Positions 49,712-62,441 are shown, counted from the stretch's first letter. The stretch: 64,000 nt of DNA from Spongilla lacustris (GCA_949361645.1 OX442415.1:4256148-4320147), one strand, 5' to 3'. Program-made: numbers and translations. The notes: generated from the sequence alone by a model not told the origin.

Positions 49712-52700
49712 TGTCACGGAAATTTCGGTCCGCTGAAAATTTTGGTCCGGTCGGACCAATTTTATCTGAAAAACAAGGTCCGTGTCCGGAAAAAAAGGTC
49801 CGGAGATTTATTTCATACGTCCACGTGGTTGATATCAGTTTGCGAGTGATGGCGGAGATTGAAGAAACAGTTGACGATGGTTCTGATTGTGATGATCTTG
49901 TCGAGGAGGCTTATGCCTATTTAGTGTCGAAGAAGTATCCTGAATGTGTCAGTGAGACCAAAAAGAGGGTGATACGAAGGAAAGCGGCGAAGTTGACAAT
50001 ATCTGTTGAAGGAGAGCTATTGTATAAGCACAAGCAGGGAAAGGAAAAGGTAAATAGCGTTTAATCAATACTGCCATTATCGTTTTTGATATTTTTGGTA
50101 GTGACATGTATGTATGTATGTGTCTAATAATGTAGCCATCTTTTACGCAGAAGGAAATGCTGTTGCGTTACATCCAGAGTTTGGAAGAGCGCCAGAAGAT
50201 CCTACTGGCATGTCACATTGATTCCACTTCTGGTCACATGGGTAAGACCAGGACACTGTACAGGATCAAGGAACGATTCATGTGGCATGGCATGGTTAAA
50301 GACGTTGTTAGCTTGGTGAGCTCCTTATTTAACTGCATCAGTGGTACTCCTTTATTTTTTTATATTACAAATTCAATCCTGGTTCTGTTATATTTCTGCA
50401 GCTATCAAAATGTGATGTGTGTCAACGCATGAACAGAAAGCTAACTATTGGAGTGCCTGAGCTTCATCCCATTCCAGTTAAAGCCCCCTGGTACATGGTT
50501 GGCATTGATTTCATTGGCCCTCTGAGCCCAGTTGCAAAGGACGGAAGTCGCTACATCCTCACTATCAGTGATTACTTCACAAAGTGGGTTGAGGTGGTAC
50601 CTACAGTCAACAAAATGGCATCTACAATGGCAAGTTCACTGTTTAAGGTCAGCATGTGTACCAATTATTTATTTGTGCATGTAGCTATTTGTACATGTAG
50701 CTGTGCATAGTTCTTTTAGTTTGATAATTTTTGTGGTACAAAGCATGCTCTTACCATGCAACTGATAGTATGTTTTGGTGAGCTCCAAATATTTATGGTC
50801 GTGTCCTTACTTTAACTGCAGATCTTTATGCGAATGGGACTACTACGTGTGTTGCTTTCAGACAATGGCAGCGAGTTCTGTAATGCACTGAATGACCAGC
50901 TTTCAGAGATGCTAGGAATTAAGAGGAGGCTAACTACACCTTACCACCCTCAGGTTTGTTCCATGAATGTTATTGTGTACTGTAGTATACATATAAAAAT
51001 GCGTGCACACAATCTGATGTCATCCGATCTCTCTCAACTCCAACTTGTAGGCCAATGGTCTTGATGAGCGCTTCAATCAGATGCTTCAAAACATGTTGGT
51101 GAAATATGTGTCTTCAAAGAAGGATATGTGGAGTCACTACCTAGACACTTGTGCCTTCGCATATAATACTTCCTGACACGACTCTACTAAATACACACCA
51201 TTCATGTTAATGTTTGGTCGCCGAGCAACCCTTCCAATTGATGTGGAGCTTGAGCGGCAATGTTCTGAAGATCTCTGCAAGACATATTGGGAACTTGAAG
51301 AACATCCCTATCCTGCTGTATTTTCAGAACATGCACGCATATTGGAAGAGGCCAATAGCAACATTATCGCTGCACAGTTGAGGCAGAAAGAAGCATATGA
51401 TAAAAAGCACTGCAAACCAGGCCAATTTCAGTGTGACCAGTTGGTATTGCTGAAAAACTTGAAGATGAAGATCAAAGTTCTTCACAAGGAGATTGTGTAA
51501 GTAATATTTTAGTGTGTAAATACATGTAGTCAGTCTGCAGCTGATGTATGTTTACAAATACATGGGTGTATGCAACTCTCAGCCACCATGAAATATGCAT
51601 TGCTTAAAGGTTACTCCTTCTGGTACTCTGGCAAGCCCTCATTCTTCTGAAGATGATTCAGATTGTCACAATGGAGGCCAATCTAAAGGTTTGTCTTGTA
51701 TATCCTTTTTCACTTTCTTAGAATATAAGACTTGGTACATTTTCTATAAACCATTCATCACCCTGTAATCGTGCCCATCAAAATGACTGTGTTGAAGTCG
51801 GTGGCATTGACAGTGGTTGCACTGTACTGGAGGATTGTTCAGTTTCTGTTAAACGAGATACCATTCGTAAGGTAAATTACTTTGTGTATAGCAGAGGAAT
51901 GTACTACCTATATAGTACAAACTGCTCATTTTGATTTGGATTGCACTCTGCATTATGTGTGTAAACTGATGATTTACCATTTATTTTCCCACAGAGAAAG
52001 TGCCCTTTCACATGCGAAATGAAAAAACAAGTAGTGAGTGGTGAATGGCTGACTGATGACCATATGTTCTATGCACAAGAGCTTCTCAGAATGCAGTTCC
52101 CCACCATTGATGGATGGCAGAGCACTCTTCTAGCTCAGAACAATGGATATTTTCCAGCCAAGATGGATGCCATTCAGATTCATATAGTGTCGGATTCCCA
52201 CTGGGTAACGTCAGCACAACTTGGTGGTACAGTCACTCTTTTTGACTGCCGTAAGGTTGGAAGTAATCATCAGTTATGCCAGGTGTACAGAACATCAATA
52301 TGTGAGAGTGCGGGGAATTCATTCTTAGCTGTGAATGTTGCTACCGTCCAAAAGCAGCGTGGCAGTGATGATTGTGGGGGTTTTGCAATAGCATTTGCAT
52401 TGCATGCCGCCCTGGGTCACTGCCTAGAAGAAATTGAGTTTGACCAGGCAACTATGCGAGACCACCTCTTAAAGTGCTACACTACAAGAAACTTCACTCC
52501 TTTTCCCACCAAGAAAGTGAAAAGAGCCCATCATACCCTCATCATGAATATAGATGTGTTTTGTAGCTGTCAGATGCCTGACACCAATGGGGATATGGTG
52601 CAGTGTGGTCCGGCTTTGCGAACAGTGGTTTCACATCAAGTGTGTTGGCCTCCACTCTCTTCCATCAAGTGCAGAAGAATGGAATTGTTCACTCTGTATA

Positions 52701-53163
52701 TAAATCTTGGTGTGTTAATGAACTTTACCTTTACTGAGTAAGTATTTACAACTGAACTACTACAATTAAGCAGACACATCAGGGCCAATTGCAGATCACC
52801 TACTGTGTGGCCTTGATAGAAAACGCCAAAAGGTTTTGGTTGGTCTACCATCAGAGTACATATGCATGTAGTCTTCTACAATGAGTAAGGAGTCCCAAAG
52901 CCCCTTCTAATAGGTCCTATTACATGTAATATAATAGATCGATACGAGAGCAGAAGTCAAGAGACTAGTTACATACATGTATGTACTACAGCGATTACGA
53001 AGGAGATGGTGGTGAACTTCATTATAGACTTAGAAAACAACGTCCGGACCTAAAATTTCAGGGCGGACCGTATTTTTCGAAATTATCGGTCCGGGCGGAC
53101 CAAAATTTTCAGCGAAAATTTCCGTCCGGGACCAAATTTTTCAGGACCAAAATTCCAGTGACA
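49712..53163 (+). mobile_element. Inner Ginger1 transposon, 3452 bp, nearly intact
   Basis: Ends TGTCACGGAAATTTCGGTCC at the left and, read inward on the other strand, TGTCACTGGAATTTTGGTCC at the right. GTCC is duplicated at 49708-49711 and 53164-53167. Both ends contain three to four spaced GGTCCG / CGGACC inverted pairs over about 120 bp. One multi-exon gene is inside. It is inserted in the left part of the older Ginger1 at 49422. Confidence 0.87.
49849..52703 (+). pseudogene. Ginger1 transposase: HHCC + DDE integrase, Ulp1-like protease, PHD finger (one stop, one frameshift)
   Basis: Exons seen: 49849-50049, 50151-50315, 50402-50647, 50822-50953, 51051-51496, one or more short exons to about 51870, and 51995-52703. 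Exon 2 has the H-H half of a zinc finger (HIDSTSGH) and exon 3 the C-x2-C half (CDVCQRM). The catalytic triad is D (IDFIGPL), D (LSDNGSEF) and E (LDERFNQ), in a Gypsy-like integrase fold. The last exon encodes a Ulp1/C48 protease with His (SDSHWVTS), Asp (TLFDCRK), Gln (VQKQRG) and Cys (DDCGGFAIAFA), then a PHD finger (FCSCQMPDTNGDMVQC ... CEQWFHIKCVGL ... CSLC). Defects: TGA at 51174-51176, where related proteins have Arg, and a one-base shift near 52615 within the PHD finger. Spliced introns inside a transposon are notable. Likely inactive but recent. Confidence 0.85.
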
Positions 53164-53459
53164 GTCCTCGTTGTTTTCACCAAGGAGCATGCAGGTACTG
53201 TATAGTAGTATCTGACGCGCAGGGTGTTAGAATTTATGTGAATTGATACAAATATATATATGTGCATAATTCTGTCGTCTGGCCATGGTAAGAATGCATA
53301 CTACACCAACTAATTCCAGTCCAGTCGAAATAAGCAATCGGAATAATGTGAGCCACGGCGGTTCTGTTATCATTTGTGTTTTTTTTAGCACTGCAAGAAT
53401 TGTGACCTCACAATGCAGATGGTATCAGCATACAAGTCCTCACCATGCAGCACTGATGA

Positions 53460-53965
53460 TATCTATGCTTTGTCACATACTTGTGTCAGCTGTTATGTTT
53501 AGGCCAGTAAAGGTGACCTCTTGCAGCTTTTTTCCTACTGCATGTGTGGTGCCTCCCAGGCAAAAATCAAACAGCATTAAAGTAACAAAGAGCTTGTACA
53601 GGCTATTTTTGGAAGCCATTCACTCCATGGTGGTGTCTTCAGCTTGCTCTTCATTATCTCTCCTCCTATAATTTCTTTTGAAGTGTTTGGTGAGCACATT
53701 CCACTAACCCCTGGCTCTGTGGATGATGAGGTCGACCACTCACTAGTTGTATTTCTGTGTGCCACATTGCCTCAATCACATGATTTACAAACTCTTGGCA
53801 ATTGTCCAAGTGAAGTATGCGAGGGATACCAAATTATGGAAAAAGCTGCATGTTTAATACATTTGCAATATTTATAGCTGTTTTGCTTTCAATGGCATAG
53901 GCAAAATTGAATTTGGACCAATGATCTATACATTATGAACATGTCTATGAGATCAATCTGGAAAA
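53460..53965 (-). pseudogene. Integrase-core fragment of the outer Ginger1 element
   Basis: Minus-strand pieces match the integrase of the element at 25964: QIDLIDM near 53955, a DHWSKFNFAYAIESKT stretch near 53900, LDNCQEFVNHVI near 53790 and TPPWSEWLP near 53610. They lie in shifting frames with stops, so this is a relic. It faces the protease fragment at 54061, unlike the co-directional order in the other elements. Confidence 0.65.
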
Positions 53966-54060
53966 TAAATGTGCACAAGCGACACAATTGTCAATGCTAC
54001 ACATGCAGCGTTTATTGAAGCTACGGTACGGCACACCAGGCTTGCAAAATTCTTCACCCC

Positions 54061-54420
54061 AAGTTACTAGGATCAACTGGTCCCTTTGAAGTGATTGGAG
54101 GCAGGAAAGAATTTATCCAAGTGCTTCACTCCAATAACGACCATTGGCTGACAATATCAACCATGTATGACACCATGATTCCTCTCAGTAGAAAGCAGCA
54201 GATCTGTTCGATTCTTATGTCAACCGATCGAACGTCTTATATCAGCGTAGAATTTGTTGCTGTTGATAGGCAAAATAATTCAACTATTGTGGTCTTTTCG
54301 CGTTGGCTTTTGCCACTGCTCTCCCCCAGTACTTGCACTTCAACACTGAAGGTACATCCATACGGGACCATTTACAATAGTGTTTAGAGAATGGTGTGAT
54401 ACAACCCTGTCCTTGTGAAA
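54061..54420 (+). pseudogene. Ulp1-like protease fragment of the outer Ginger1 element
   Basis: EFIQVLHSNNDHWLTISTMYD (about 54105-54170) contains the His motif of Ulp1/C48 proteases. After a frame change, YCGLFALAFATALPQYLHF (about 54285-54345) contains the Cys motif, with Tyr where Asp is usual, followed by a TSIRDHLQ stretch. The frameshift and the Asp change indicate inactivation. Confidence 0.7.
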
Positions 54421-54771
54421 TGCTGAAAGTGGGAGAGCGCGCGTAGGGACATGAAACATGACAAGATTGAGGTGTTTTGCAGGTGCCGGAGTACCGAAGA
54501 CAAAGGTATGTTGGAGAGTGTTAAATGTCGTATTGGCATCAAGGAGTCCAATAGGATTGGAATGGAAGATTGTAGCATAACGTGGCTATGCGGGACGTAC
54601 AGCTATTAGCCTGTACGCATTTGACTGTAAATGCTGTAAGCAGTGTTGTAGCGATTTGATATGATGAATTTTCACTTTCACTACAAAACACAAAGTGTGT
54701 ACTAATTCAATGATGTTGATTTTTACTGTCAAAACGGTCAGACTGTGCACTATCCTCGAAAATTACATAGC

Positions 54772-54938
54772 GGGTCAAAAAAACACCGACCCAATTCAAA
54801 TCGGGTCAAGATAAGTGTAATGCCAAAAACCGGGTCAACCGGCTTTAAATCCGGTCAACCAGTTTTGAATCGGGTCAACCCGCTTTAAATCGGGTCAACC
54901 CGATTTAAATCGGGTCACAGATTCAAATCGGGCCGTAA
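54772..54938. repeat. GGGTCAACC subterminal repeats of the outer Ginger1
   Basis: About nine spaced copies of (G/C)GGGTCA(A)/CCGGTCAACC separated by TTTAAAT / TTTTGAAT, just inside the right terminus. Candidate transposase-binding sites. The left end has only two equivalents. Confidence 0.75.
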
Positions 54939-56009
54939 CATATATAATGCATGCGACCATTTCCTCCCAGACATACTGGATGCATTCAAAGGAAGAATAT
55001 CTGTTCCATTGTCAGCCTATTGAACCATTAGTTCATTGTATTCGTGTTTAATTTCACCATTCCATGCTAATGGAATGGTGAAATGGTGATACTGTATATA
55101 TACAAGCCTCCCCTCGTACTCAACACTTGGAGCTTTTTGGATGCTAATGTCGCAGGTGTATACAGTACACTTGCTCATAATGCATACTACATTAATGCAT
55201 AATTCTCATACTGCATTGAGATTGGGCCAAACCAAGCTGGTTCCATTTGTTCAACAAGGAACATGAAAATGCATATTTGTAATAATGCATTGCTTTTCAT
55301 CTAAACCATAATTATGCAATATGAGCAAGTGTACTGTATCGAGGCACTATCACTACGTTAATAGCCGAGTTAATAATGTATATTCGAAATACCTCATTAA
55401 TTCGCACCCGCTCGCAGCTGTCGAGACACTGCTACGAAAAAATGGCACGTACATCGATGCCATCGAGACTGGCTGTTCTACCTGCGAGAGAGAACAGTGC
55501 CACGGCTCAGTCGGCTACGGAGGAAGGTTCGTACGTGGAGAACTTTCGTAATTCATTATCGGGCTCGTTATAGCATACATGTATATGATAAGCCCAAACC
55601 AAACATAACTTACTCTACCCGCAGTCCTGATGAGCTGGGCAACACTTGACGCCATGATTATGGACGGGTACGGTTGAACATATGCAGAGGTATAGTGCCT
55701 AATAATAATCAAGTTGTCAATCGATTCATTTTTAGCGAGAGTCCTGACGTTGGGTCCATTGGATGCCTGAAGGACGTGCGGAGTGCTATCTCAGTGGCAA
55801 GGAAGGTCATGGAGACAACGAAACACACGCTTCTTGTGGGAGATGACGGTAAGGTGCTTCATCACGGAAAACCATGAAGCATTGTAATGCCAATGCGCTC
55901 TTAGCCACAAACTTTGCAATTCAGATGGGATTTTTACGTCAGTCCTTGAAGACTAGCCACTCACTGTGAGATCCCATTACACCATATGTTTGAGATTGCA
56001 TTATTACAA

Positions 56010-56125
56010 ACACACACATAAATTACACACAAACACATACACACATGTACACACATCCATACACTTACACACACACTCATCCACACATACATACACACAC
56101 ACAAACACACAAGCACGCACACACA
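56010..56125. repeat. Degenerate (CA)n tract in an AGA intron
   Basis: ACACACA-rich sequence with ACATACAC and CATCCACAC interruptions, between AGA exons 4 and 5. Confidence 0.85.
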
Positions 56126-56239
56126 AGTACATTAAATGTACCCATGCACACTGTTTCTTTGTGTTGGCAGGGAACTGTGGGCACAATGGAAGTCTGGCAA
56201 CTTCCAACCTAACTACAGGATCCCTGGGGTGAGGAAATC

Positions 56240-56281
56240 ATCTTTACCGCAGTGGCGGGTGTTGGGTGCCCGGGGGCAAAA

Positions 56282-56317
<36 letters not shown>

Positions 56318-56450
56318 TCCGCCCAGAAACGTTAACCCCTTGCGTTTGGCAAAATTCGGATACATGGATACGAGGGGGGTCATCTAGCGTTTGGCCAAGT
56401 CAGGGGCGGATCCAGGACTTAGGTGCGGGGGGGTGGGGGGGTGGGGGGCA
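56240..56450. repeat. Interspersed repeat with a poly-C tract (second copy)
   Basis: C-run 56282-56316 followed by CCCCTTGCGTTTGGCAAAAT and GGGGCGGATCCAGGACTT, the same motif order as 31264-31500. It lies at the start of AGA intron 5. Confidence 0.75.
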
Positions 56451-57028
56451 GTGATACCGCGGCCAGCACGGACCGTCCGTGACCGTATTCATTTGACGGT
56501 TTTTGACGGCCGACCGTGACCGTGACCGGTAAGCGTACCGATCACGTGATTAAACCGTAAAAAATAATTGGCCGTCAAATTTATTTGCTGGCCGTCCGTG
56601 GCCGTCAGAACTTTTGACGGTCCATTAAGCCTATTCACGTCACTAGCGTCACGTGCAGTGGATTTTTTCCCTGCGTGGCAAATGTTGTCTTTCCAAGAAC
56701 CTTTGAGGATAAGCCACCTGATAGCGCGGTGATGTCTGCAGCAAACCCACCCGACTGTCACCAACACGTGGCTATGGAACCATTTTTATTACGTTGTCCC
56801 CCTCGCCATGACATAGTCTCGTCCCCAGCCTGATATGTATTCGTAATATCCATCCGCTGGCTGCCGAATGTGGATCTGGGGACGCGACTTGCCATGATTA
56901 TGCGTTATCGTTTTCTCCCAGTTGAGACTCAATGTGAAGATGGAGGATGGATCCAGCCAGGATTGAATCTGTTCTCTTTCTCAGCTGCAATAAAGCCTAT
57001 AGTTAATTGAATCTGTTCTTTCACACTT

Positions 57029-57228
57029 NNNNNNNNNNNNNNNNNNNNNNNNNNNNNNNNNNNNNNNNNNNNNNNNNNNNNNNNNNNNNNNNNNNNNNNN
57101 NNNNNNNNNNNNNNNNNNNNNNNNNNNNNNNNNNNNNNNNNNNNNNNNNNNNNNNNNNNNNNNNNNNNNNNNNNNNNNNNNNNNNNNNNNNNNNNNNNNN
57201 NNNNNNNNNNNNNNNNNNNNNNNNNNNN
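57029..57228. other. Assembly gap of exactly 200 N
   Basis: An uninterrupted 200-base N run. The fixed size suggests a scaffolder-inserted join, so the true distance and the order of flanking contigs are uncertain. It lies inside the long AGA intron. Confidence 0.98.
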
Positions 57229-57625
57229 TTCCATAGCAACCAAGATGCGATTTTGGCCTATGGAATGTGCTACCTTTCTATAAAAGTGAACGCCTTGGTA
57301 GCTCTGGAACAGATTTAACAAAGGCTTTTCCACGTAATAGTATGTAATATGCGATAATATTGGGTTTGCGTCTTATAAAGCTTTCCAATCGGAGTGGTTA
57401 TGCTATAAACGGAGTAACCTGCGTTGAATAGGACCTACATGTAGACGCTGGCTGTTTGCAGAGCGTTAAGAAGTTACAGTGGGGCAGTGGGATCATTTCC
57501 ACATTCGTTGCTCTTCGTATAACATCTTCCGCCAAGCGTTGGGTCACCATATGAGCCAAGTAACGCCAATCGCAAAACTGTCAGGAAAAGTGTACGCAAG
57601 TATACGGCTGGCTAATACGTACCGG

Positions 57626-59065
57626 TGTCACAGGCATGTGGGTCCCCCCCTATTTTGGGTCCGGGGGGACCCATATGCCTAGGCAACTGGGTCCCCCTCC
57701 GGACCCAGTTGCCTAGGCATATGGGTCCGGGTTATTATTTGTACATCCAGGCATCTTGGTCCGGGTAGGGGGCGGAGGGGGGGACCGAGTTTCCTGATGC
57801 GTTTTTTTTACTGGCACCGCCGATTTTGATATGATAGACGCATTTGTTGTTACTTTCTCAACGGTAAGTTAGCGTCTGCCAGCCGTTACACTTTGTAACA
57901 GCCACTCGGCTTGCCATCTGTTTTAATTTTCTCTGCCGAAAAGTAAGGTCACTCAGTGCTTATCTTTTTGGCAGACTTAGTCTGGTGCTAACTCCCGGCG
58001 TAGCATAGCAAGAGCTATTTTGACGAGAAGTCTGCTCCATTCATTTGAGTAGCCTATGTCTGAAACATTAGTTAGGCTTAGGTACTTTGTGGTAGTCTGT
58101 AATTAATTAGTTATTATTTAGTGTGTTTTTATTGTGTAATTTTTATGATACGATAAATAAATAAATAAATATGTTGAGCATATACAAACAATGAATGGGT
58201 CATGTTCAAGCAGTACACAACTGTTTCTTCGTATCATACAGAACTTAACTTGATGATTGACCTGTCGATCGCAATGCAATTTTGAGACACGCTAGGAAAC
58301 TATATATCAGTCTGCATGTGCTCAGCCGGGTAATACATACATCTGTCAAAACATAGGCTTGTATCAAGGGCTCCGGAGGCAACGTAGATCATTACATCAA
58401 CCAGCCCTCCCGCGCGAGACGCGGAAGCTTTCAGTGCAGTGCATGGAATATTTCTACATGAAAGCCACATGCAATTTCAGAACAAAATCAGTACTTCCGA
58501 CAGCACTATAATAAGTACACAGTTTTGAAGTCACAAGCAAGCCATCGTTATTGAACGGCATATACCATTCAACGAGCGATATACAATGGACGGGGAATCA
58601 CTCGTAGTCCCCATGCATATCGATTGTTGTGCCGTTCAATAACAAAGTAGGTACTCAATGCAATCGATTGTTAACCGCTATGGATATTAATTAGTTGGGG
58701 TACGCAGGGGAGGTGGGCATACGCCCCCCCTCCCCCCCCTCCCCCCTCTCCCCCCCCCCCCTCTCCCCCCCTCCCCCTCCCCCCCCCCTCCCCCCTTGCG
58801 TCTCATCGAGCGGACGCCTATGGTCACGAGCTTTATCTGTAAAATGTTTATACATAAGTATAAATTTTGCTAACAGGCAGCTGGGTCCGGGGGGGACCAG
58901 GTTGCCTAGGCATTTGGGTCCGGGATAATTAATTTTTTACATCTAGGCATCTCGGTCCGGGGGGACCCACTTGCCTAGGCAACTGGGTCCGGGGGGGACC
59001 CAGTTGCCTAGGCATATGGGTCCCCCCGGACCCAAAATGGGGGGGGGACCCGTATGCCTGTGACA
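57626..59065 (+). mobile_element. Non-autonomous Ginger1-like element, 1440 bp, with CCGG target duplication
   Basis: Termini TGTCACAGGCATGTGGGTCC and, from the right, TGTCACAGGCATACGGGTCC. CCGG is duplicated at 57622-57625 and 59066-59069. Inside each end lie three to four GGGTCC...GGACCC hairpins spaced by TGCCTAGGCA, including GACCCAGTTGCCTAGGCAT. The middle has a C/T-rich run (58722-58795) and no coding sequence. It is full length, whereas its relative at 18789 has lost one end. Confidence 0.85.
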
Positions 59066-60488
59066 CCGGCATTGTTGGTCAGTTCGTATACAAAAAAAGA
59101 AACATCACACAAAGTTGCATGCATGTATCACTTCTTTGCCCTCTTGACAAGTCGTCTAGATTGGTGGTGGCCTTGCATCTACATTCGTAGGAGCTATGGT
59201 GACCATAAACTTGACCTTTGTACAGGATTCCGAATATTCCTATAAGTGATGAGCCAAGGTATTGCAAGTTCAGCTTTAATTGCTAATAGCCTAATACTTG
59301 CTGAACTCCAATTTCATTAATAACCCCTGCATCCTTTAGCAGTTTTGCTTTCTGATCTTTTAGTTTGCATGATCTCTTCAAATATAGAAGGGCAGATGAT
59401 TCATCCTGCTGCAGTAAGAATGTTGCACATTTTCATTGCTTCATTACATCTGCATTGCTATGTCCCCCTATATGTGAAGTAGTTTTTAATTTTCAGTCTA
59501 GGCTTGTGAAGTTTGTTAAAATTAATTATTTGAGGATACATTGTACCTTGCAAGTTTCATTGTGGGACCGGCTCCCACTATGAAACTTCTATAACTAAAG
59601 GTTTGCCTGAACTTCTGGAAATAAAATCAGAGTAATGGTTCTTTTTTGCAATTACTACAAAACATCCTTACTTATATCTACTCCAAAGGTTAGAGAATCT
59701 TACAATTGAAAGCTGTATGTCACAGTTCTGTACCTCAGCTTTGCACCATGCAATCCTGTACTTCAGCTTTGCACCATGCAGTCTCAGACCACATACCGTG
59801 CGGCCGGTATTTTCAGTCCGATGAAACTCCATTGCGTTGCTCGAATATTCGTAGAATTCAAACTCCTGTGTCGGCAAGTACAAAGTAATCCCAATGCTTG
59901 CAGTTTGCAGTAGAAAGTTGAGAGAAGCCCGTACAATTCAATATACATATTCGCAACTTTCACCTGTAACTTCTGAACAAAATATAAGCACAGTCGATCA
60001 CCACCCGGGCCCTTTTCTGAAACTGAACGCGCGTGACTATACACTACGATATATAAAGTAACGTACTGAAGGCTTATAAGGTTATCTGAGATATTATCCT
60101 GCGAAAGGAAAACTTAGAGCTGACAAGTATGCGAAAATGGTGGATATCGTGTATAGTTCTTACATAAATAAAAACGCCAAAAGTGGCTTCATTGATGAGC
60201 TCAAAATAGTCGTTAATGAGCATTAACTATGCGCGTGTTCTAAAAATGTCGCGCTGGAAACAGCCGTGAATGGGAATACAGAGGGACAGCCCTGCTGATT
60301 TTCCAAAATTCAGCTCCAATTCTACGAAAATATAATCACAGTATATGCACGGACTTGCTGTTTCCTATCCATAGATAATAAACGTAAGAACCTTTCCTTG
60401 GCTTATTATCCGGTACGCATTGCAATGCTATTTATACCAAACATCTAGGCATTTTGGCGCCCCCCTTAGGTCGGCGCTCGGGGGCAAT

Positions 60489-60489
<1 letters not shown>

Positions 60490-60520
<31 letters not shown>
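60490..60520. repeat. Poly-C tract in an interspersed repeat
   Basis: Thirty or so C between GGGGGCAATTG and TCGCTACGCCACTGC. The flanks resemble the edges of other poly-C repeats here. Confidence 0.85.
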
Positions 60521-60521
<1 letters not shown>

Positions 60522-60596
60522 GCTACGCCACTGCTTTATCGAGGCGCCCTTATGTGTAAACACATGCACACCTTATACAAACCATACACATGTAGA

Positions 60597-60855
<259 letters not shown>

Positions 60856-62403
60856 AGATGCATGCAAGTGCAAATATTTGCATACAGGCAGCACAAATGT
60901 ATTGAATACTACTATATTAGGGGCCAAAATCATATGATTATATCATGGTTAAATCAACCAACCAGCCCAAGTATATATTGAGCAGCAAGCCAGTTAGATG
61001 GAAACCAGCTGTTGTGGGTCAATTGTAATAGAAGTGTGCTAATCCTGTAAGTATGCAAATATTGCAACTAAATTTTGGAGAGTACCACTGAAAGCATGCA
61101 TATTAATGATATCATATGATTTTACTCATTGATGATTTTGACCAACAGGCTGTCACTCCAAACCCTTCCAAGTTTTGTGGACCATACAGCTGTATTTCCA
61201 GTCATACTGCCCCCTGCTCCCAAGGAGCCTGTAAAAATGGCTTCTCTCAATCACCCCACGGCAGTTCAGGTACACGGCCTCAACTGAGTCATTACAACCA
61301 TGACGCCATTGGTAAAAAAGCAGTATTTTATCCATAAGTGTCATCCACTCCTCACATCTGCAGGGATGGTTGTTGTTGATGCTGAAGGCCACATTGGCTG
61401 TGGCACCACTACAAATGGAGTCTCCCACAAGATTCCAGGGTTAGCACTCTACTCTATACACGTATCCCATAATGAAGCGACATTTTGATTAATTTTTTCC
61501 ATACCCCTTCACCTCCCGCCCCCACAAACCTCACACCTTCAATTCCTCCCTATATGACACACCTATTGCAGTCGTGTGGGGGATTCCCCCATTGCTGGTG
61601 CTGGCTGTTATGCTCAGAAAGGTGTTGGAGGGGCAGCAGCTACTGGCGATGGTGACATCATGATGATGTTCCTCCCAACGTAAGCTAGCCAAGATCACCT
61701 TCATCCCCCATGTGTGGTATGGTAAGAAACCTCCTTCCCACCCCCTACCAGCTACCAGGCTGTGCAGAGCATGGCTGCTGGTATGGACCCGAGCGATGCA
61801 GCTGCAGACGCACTGAACAGGATAATTTAAGGGTGCAATTGTACCTTCAGAGGGGCCCTTGTGGCAGCTACCATAGATGGTATCTGGGGTAAGGGCAGCG
61901 GTAACCTTCACTGCGTGACAGAATGTATGATACAGTGTCACGCAGACTCTGCATAAAAAGAATATGCAGACACATATCATTGAAGTATCCAGATGCAGGC
62001 CTCTGTTAATGGACACTTCAATGATATGTGTCTGTATATTCTTCATTTGCAGAGACTGCATATAACTCTGATCACTATATGCTGCTTGTACTGGTCACAT
62101 GAGTCCCTTCCATCTTCTACAGGGGCAGCTGCACACGGATTGAACTTCAGTTACACTGTATATAACCCAAGTCTGAACTCCTCCATGGTGATATTTGTCA
62201 ATAGCAAAACGCAAAGCTCAAAGGACATAAAACAAGTGTAGTTTCATCATGTGAACTTGTGGAGTGATTTATGTGTGTGTCGATGCATGTGTGACCCACC
62301 ACCAACTGTACGTAAGTGTATTTATTATTTGCAGTGAGACTTCCTCCTGCAAGAAACTTGGAAACTGACTTACTATAAAATAATAATAATGATATATCCT
62401 TAA

Positions 62404-62405
<2 letters not shown>

Positions 62406-62437
<32 letters not shown>

Positions 62438-62438
62438 G
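62406..62438. repeat. (AAT)n tract
   Basis: Eleven AAT/ATA units immediately 5' of the LINE fragment at 62442. A similar run at 62847-62868 lies between two LINE ends, consistent with LINE tails. Confidence 0.9.
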
Positions 62439-62441
62439 GAC

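Larger units (their letters stand above)
49422..54940. mobile_element. Outer Ginger1 transposon, degraded, 5.5 kb including a nested element
   Basis: Ends TGTTACGGCCCG ... CGGGCCGTAACA, with TATA duplicated at 49418-49421 and 54941-54944. TGTNR termini and a 4-bp duplication are the Ginger1 signature. The right end carries about nine GGGTC(AACC) repeats (54772-54935) and the left end CCGGTCGCCGG / CCGGTCGACCGG. Excluding the insertion at 49712-53163 it is about 2.1 kb and holds fragments of integrase (minus strand) and Ulp1 protease (plus strand). Confidence 0.82.

Noticed and set aside
59555..59590. CATTGTGGGA ... TCCCACTATG as paired recombination-signal-like heptamers
   Set aside because: It is a small hairpin (AGTTTCAT/ATGAAACT arms) with no nonamer and no 12/23 spacing.
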